Below are positions 3,916 through 6,541 of a DNA stretch of 6,541 nucleotides, piece by piece (positions within the stretch are counted from its first letter, which is position 1; every line of letters begins with the position of its first letter). This DNA comes from Candidatus Eisenbergiella stercorigallinarum (GTDB lineage: Bacteria; Bacillota; Clostridia; Lachnospirales; Lachnospiraceae), in assembly GCA_019120525.1 (NCBI GenBank), contig DWUW01000254.1:1-6541 (forward strand), read 5' to 3'. Under the pieces are notes generated by a model. The model searched no databases. It was not told the origin of the DNA and saw only the letters and a list, made by a program, of their open reading frames with translations. A program made the translations under genes and the position numbers.

Positions 3916-6069
3916 ATGAGAGACAGAAAGAAAGCGGAAGCGGCGGCCAGAGAGCTGGTATCCAAAATGACGCTGGAGGAGAAGGCGTCACAGCTGCGGT
4001 ATGACGCGCCTGCGATCCCAAGGCTTGGCATTCCGGCCTATAACTGGTGGAATGAGGCGCTGCACGGAGTGGCGAGAGCGGGCGTGGCGACCAGTTTCCC
4101 GCAGGCGGTGGGAATGGCGGCGGCCTTTGACGACAGCCTGCTGCGCGCAGTGGGAGACGCGGTGGCGACGGAGGGACGCGCCAAGTATAACGAATATGCG
4201 AAGCACAATGACAGGGATATTTATAAGGGCCTGACCTTCTGGTCGCCCAACGTGAATATTTTCCGGGATCCCAGATGGGGAAGAGGGCATGAAACCTATG
4301 GCGAGGACCCGTATCTGACGTCCCGCCTCGGCGTGGCTTATGTGGAAGGCCTTCAGGGAACCGGAACGGCGGAGGATCCAAAGGAAGGGGAATATCTCAA
4401 GACGGCGGCCTGCGCGAAACATTTCGCGGTGCATTCCGGGCCGGAAGGGGTACGCCATGAGTTCAATGCCGTCGCCAACAGGAAGGATATGTACGAGACC
4501 TATCTTCCCGCTTTTGAGGCCTGCGTAAAGGAAGCGGGGGTGGAATCCGTTATGGGCGCCTATAACCGGACGAACGGGGAGCCCTGCTGCGGCAGCAATA
4601 CGCTCATCCGGAACATCCTGAGAGGAGAGTGGGGCTTCCAGGGGCATTTTGTATCGGACTGCTGGGCCATCAAGGATTTCCATGAGCACCACTGCGTGAC
4701 CAAAACGCCGGAGGAATCTGCCGCGATGGCGCTGAAGGCGGGCTGCGACGTGAACTGCGGCGTGACCTATCTGCACCTTCTTAAGGCGTATGAGCAGGGA
4801 ATGGTGACGGAGGGAGAGATCACCCAGGCCGCGGAGAGGCTGTTTACGACCCGGTATCTGCTTGGATGCTTTGACAGGGCCGAATATGACGATATCCCCT
4901 ACGAGGCAGTGGAGTGCGCAAAGCATCTGGAACTCGCGCAGAAGATCGCAAGGGAGGGCATGGTTCTCCTGAAGAACGACGGGACGCTTCCCCTTAAAAA
5001 GGAAGGGCTGAAGACCATCGGAGTGATTGGGCCGAACGCGAACAGCAGAAGCCCGCTGGTGGGAAATTATCACGGAACGTCTTCCCGCTATATCACCATG
5101 CTGGAAGGGATCCAGGACGCGGTGGGCGAGGATGTGCGCGTGCTCTATTCGGAAGGCTGCCATCTGTACAAGGATCGGGTAGAGGCCCTTGCCTGGAGGC
5201 AGGACCGCATTTCCGAGGCGCTTACGGTGGCGGAGCACAGCGATGTGGTGGTTCTCTGCCTTGGGCTGGATGAAACCCTGGAGGGCGAGGAAGGGGACAC
5301 CGGAAACAATTATGCCTCCGGCGATAAGATCGATCTGCAGCTGCCTGAGGTCCAGAGGGAGCTTTTGGAGGCTGTTGCAGGCTGCGGCAAACCTGTCGTC
5401 CTGTGCGTACTGACCGGAAGCGCGGTGGACCTGAGCTTTGCCGACGCGCATGTGAACGCCATCCTTCAGGTGTGGTATCCCGGCGCGAGAGGCGGGAAGG
5501 CTGCGGCTGACATCCTGTTTGGGGCCTGCTCTCCTTCCGGAAAGCTTCCGGTTACCTTTTACCGGGACCTGGAGGGCTTCCCGGCCTTTGAGGACTATTC
5601 CATGAAGGGACGCACCTACCGCTATCTGGAAAAAGAGCCTCTCTATCCCTTCGGCTTTGGCCTGACCTATGGCCGCGTCGAGGTAAGGGAAGCCGCTCTT
5701 GTGGATCAGGCGGCTGAGGGGGAAGCCTCCTGCGAAAAGGAAAGGGATTATGCGGTAAGGGCTGTCCTGGAAAATACCGGGTCCTATGATACGGACGAGG
5801 TGCTCCAGGCTTATATCCGGGCGGAGGATTCCGCTTTCGCCCCGCTGCATCCTTCCCTCTGCGCTTTCACCCGGGTGAACCTGAAGGCCGGAGAGAGAAA
5901 AGAAGTGAAGCTGTCTATCCCGGCATCTTCCTTTACCATTGTGGACGAGGAAGGCAGACGGTATGTGGATGGAACCCATTTCAGCCTGTATGTGGGAACC
6001 AGCCAGCCGGATGAAAGAAGCGCGCAGCTTACGGGCATGCGGCCTGTAAAGATCGCGCTTGAGCTGTAA
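3916..6069 (+). CDS. Cytoplasmic GH3 glycoside hydrolase, beta-xylosidase/arabinosidase type
   Basis: A retaining exo-glycosidase of 717 residues, likely releasing xylose (or arabinose/glucose) from the non-reducing end of imported oligosaccharides. The N-terminal barrel domain carries YNWWNEALHGVARAG (42-55), a hallmark of the xylosidase-type branch. It also carries a substrate-binding Lys-His in CAKHFAVHSGPE (K168, H169) and the expected nucleophile Asp248 in FVSDCWAI. The alpha/beta sandwich domain starts near 345 (REGMVLLKNDGTLPL). Its LGLDETLEGEEGD segment supplies the probable acid/base Glu (one of E456, E458 or E459). PFGFGLTYG (from about 577) is followed by a fibronectin III-like domain at ~612-710. 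There is no signal peptide. An ATG at 3844 would add 24 low-complexity residues but has a poor ribosome binding site; family proteins begin near RELVSKMTLEEKASQL. No sugar transporter or regulator is adjacent within the window. Exact substrate is uncertain. Confidence 0.9.
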   Translation: MRDRKKAEAAARELVSKMTLEEKASQLRYDAPAIPRLGIPAYNWWNEALHGVARAGVATSFPQAVGMAAAFDDSLLRAVGDAVATEGRAKYNEYAKHNDRDIYKGLTFWSPNVNIFRDPRWGRGHETYGEDPYLTSRLGVAYVEGLQGTGTAEDPKEGEYLKTAACAKHFAVHSGPEGVRHEFNAVANRKDMYETYLPAFEACVKEAGVESVMGAYNRTNGEPCCGSNTLIRNILRGEWGFQGHFVSDCWAIKDFHEHHCVTKTPEESAAMALKAGCDVNCGVTYLHLLKAYEQGMVTEGEITQAAERLFTTRYLLGCFDRAEYDDIPYEAVECAKHLELAQKIAREGMVLLKNDGTLPLKKEGLKTIGVIGPNANSRSPLVGNYHGTSSRYITMLEGIQDAVGEDVRVLYSEGCHLYKDRVEALAWRQDRISEALTVAEHSDVVVLCLGLDETLEGEEGDTGNNYASGDKIDLQLPEVQRELLEAVAGCGKPVVLCVLTGSAVDLSFADAHVNAILQVWYPGARGGKAAADILFGACSPSGKLPVTFYRDLEGFPAFEDYSMKGRTYRYLEKEPLYPFGFGLTYGRVEVREAALVDQAAEGEASCEKERDYAVRAVLENTGSYDTDEVLQAYIRAEDSAFAPLHPSLCAFTRVNLKAGERKEVKLSIPASSFTIVDEEGRRYVDGTHFSLYVGTSQPDERSAQLTGMRPVKIALEL

Positions 6070-6128
6070 GAGGCCGGTAAGGCCGGCGTTTGCGGCGCGG
6101 CCTGAAGCAAAGAACGTATAATAAGAAT

Positions 6129-6182
6129 AAGAGCCTTCCCTATTCAGAAGACACAGCTTCTGAAAGCGGAAGGCTCTTTTTT
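6129..6182. terminator. Two-tier bidirectional terminator between convergent genes
   Basis: Outer arms AAGAGCCTTCC (6129-6139) and GGAAGGCTCTT (6168-6178) pair perfectly over 11 bp. Inside, TTCAGAAG (6143-6150) and CTTCTGAA (6157-6164) pair perfectly over 8 bp around a 6-nt loop, with a small internal loop between the two stems. TTTTTT (6177-6182) follows on the plus strand, ending the GH3 transcript. On the minus strand the stem is followed by TTATTCTTATTAT, which can end the SGNH gene, whose stop codon is only 5 bases away. Confidence 0.9.
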
Positions 6183-6186
6183 GCAG

Positions 6187-6541
6187 TCAATGTACTTTAA
6201 GATATGCGGAAAGCTCCGCCACCTCCTCCGTCAGCAGGTTGGTAAAATAAATCGCCCCGTCCGGATTCAGGTGGTCCGCGTCGCTGAAATATTTCAGGTT
6301 GGTCTGAAATCTTTCATCATGGGAGTAATCGTAATAGCTGACCCCGTATTCCAGGGCAATGTCATTGATCACGGTATAGAATTCATACAGAAAGTCCGCC
6401 GGGACATGCTGGTTGTAATATACCGTAAAGGGAGTCGTGATCAGGACCGGCGTAATGCCGTTTTCCTTGCACAGCGTGATCAGGCTGATCAGATCCTGCT
6501 TTTTATCCTCTTCAAAATAGGTTTCCCTGTTTTCAAAATGT
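6187..6541 (-). CDS. SGNH-hydrolase-like protein, 3' part only
   Basis: The frame is open on the minus strand from the window edge to a TGA at 6187-6189, giving at least 117 C-terminal residues; the start lies beyond 6541. The visible part has a helix ending in LITLCKENGITPVLITTPFT, a strand-turn typical of the SGNH fold, then GVSYYDYSHDERF, and the terminal catalytic block DADHLNPDGA (Asp and His of the triad) followed by a final helix. The pattern fits SGNH-like proteins that modify cell-surface polymers, often paired with MBOAT acyltransferases (DltD/AlgX-like roles), as well as ordinary GDSL esterases. A GTG at 6370-6372 is internal, not the start. Which polymer or ester it acts on cannot be seen; the catalytic Ser block is outside the window. 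Confidence 0.8.
   Translation of the reverse strand, partial: HFENRETYFEEDKKQDLISLITLCKENGITPVLITTPFTVYYNQHVPADFLYEFYTVINDIALEYGVSYYDYSHDERFQTNLKYFSDADHLNPDGAIYFTNLLTEEVAELSAYLKVH

Noticed and set aside
3988..5979. Long minus-strand open frame opposite the GH3 gene
   Set aside because: It is an antisense shadow of GC-biased codons in a strongly supported gene; the translation is rich in His, Arg and Gly with no recognisable domain.
1..6541. CRISPR array, tRNA, rRNA, insertion sequence or known riboswitch
   Set aside because: On reading both strands I saw no spaced direct repeats, cloverleaf-like segments, transposase frames, terminal inverted repeats or recognisable riboswitch cores.

Overview
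The window looks like a chromosomal segment of a spore-forming Clostridia bacterium, most likely Lachnospiraceae. This is inferred from a Spo0A-type DNA-binding domain, strong AGGAGG-type ribosome binding sites, fairly GC-rich codon use, and a gene mix (a zinc-ribbon MscL, a cytidylate-kinase-like protein, a cytoplasmic GH3 xylosidase-type enzyme) familiar from gut Lachnospiraceae. No mobile element, CRISPR array, tRNA or rRNA was seen.

Layout. Bases 1-163 are a strikingly AT-rich promoter region. It drives a 163-residue regulator (164-655, +) made of a complete Spo0A-type C-terminal DNA-binding domain attached to what looks like only the first part of a receiver domain. A perfect Spo0A box, TGTCGAA, overlaps the -10 element and predicted transcription start. 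After a gap with a doubtful 46-codon ORF comes a minus-strand gene (906-1898) for a membrane-anchored, probably beta-propeller, extracytoplasmic protein of unknown function, ended by a clear intrinsic terminator at 851-899.

A divergent promoter region (1899-2090) separates that gene from a three-gene plus-strand run. The run is mscL (mechanosensitive channel, with a C-terminal zinc ribbon), a cytidylate-kinase-like P-loop protein, and a VOC/glyoxalase-fold protein. The last two genes overlap by ATGA and are probably translationally coupled. A hairpin with a weak T-run follows.

A separate plus-strand gene (3916-6069) encodes a 717-residue GH3 glycosidase of the beta-xylosidase/arabinosidase type. 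It has no signal peptide and so should act on imported oligosaccharides in the cytoplasm. Its 5' leader carries a hairpin-plus-Shine-Dalgarno element nearly identical to the one before the kinase gene. It converges, across a two-tier bidirectional terminator, on the 3' end of a minus-strand SGNH-hydrolase-like gene that runs off the window at 6541.

The most interesting item is the receiver-truncated Spo0A paralogue with a 0A box in its own promoter. This would be a phosphorylation-independent regulator that may be controlled by, or compete with, Spo0A itself. That role is inference; the domain architecture and the box are visible in the sequence.
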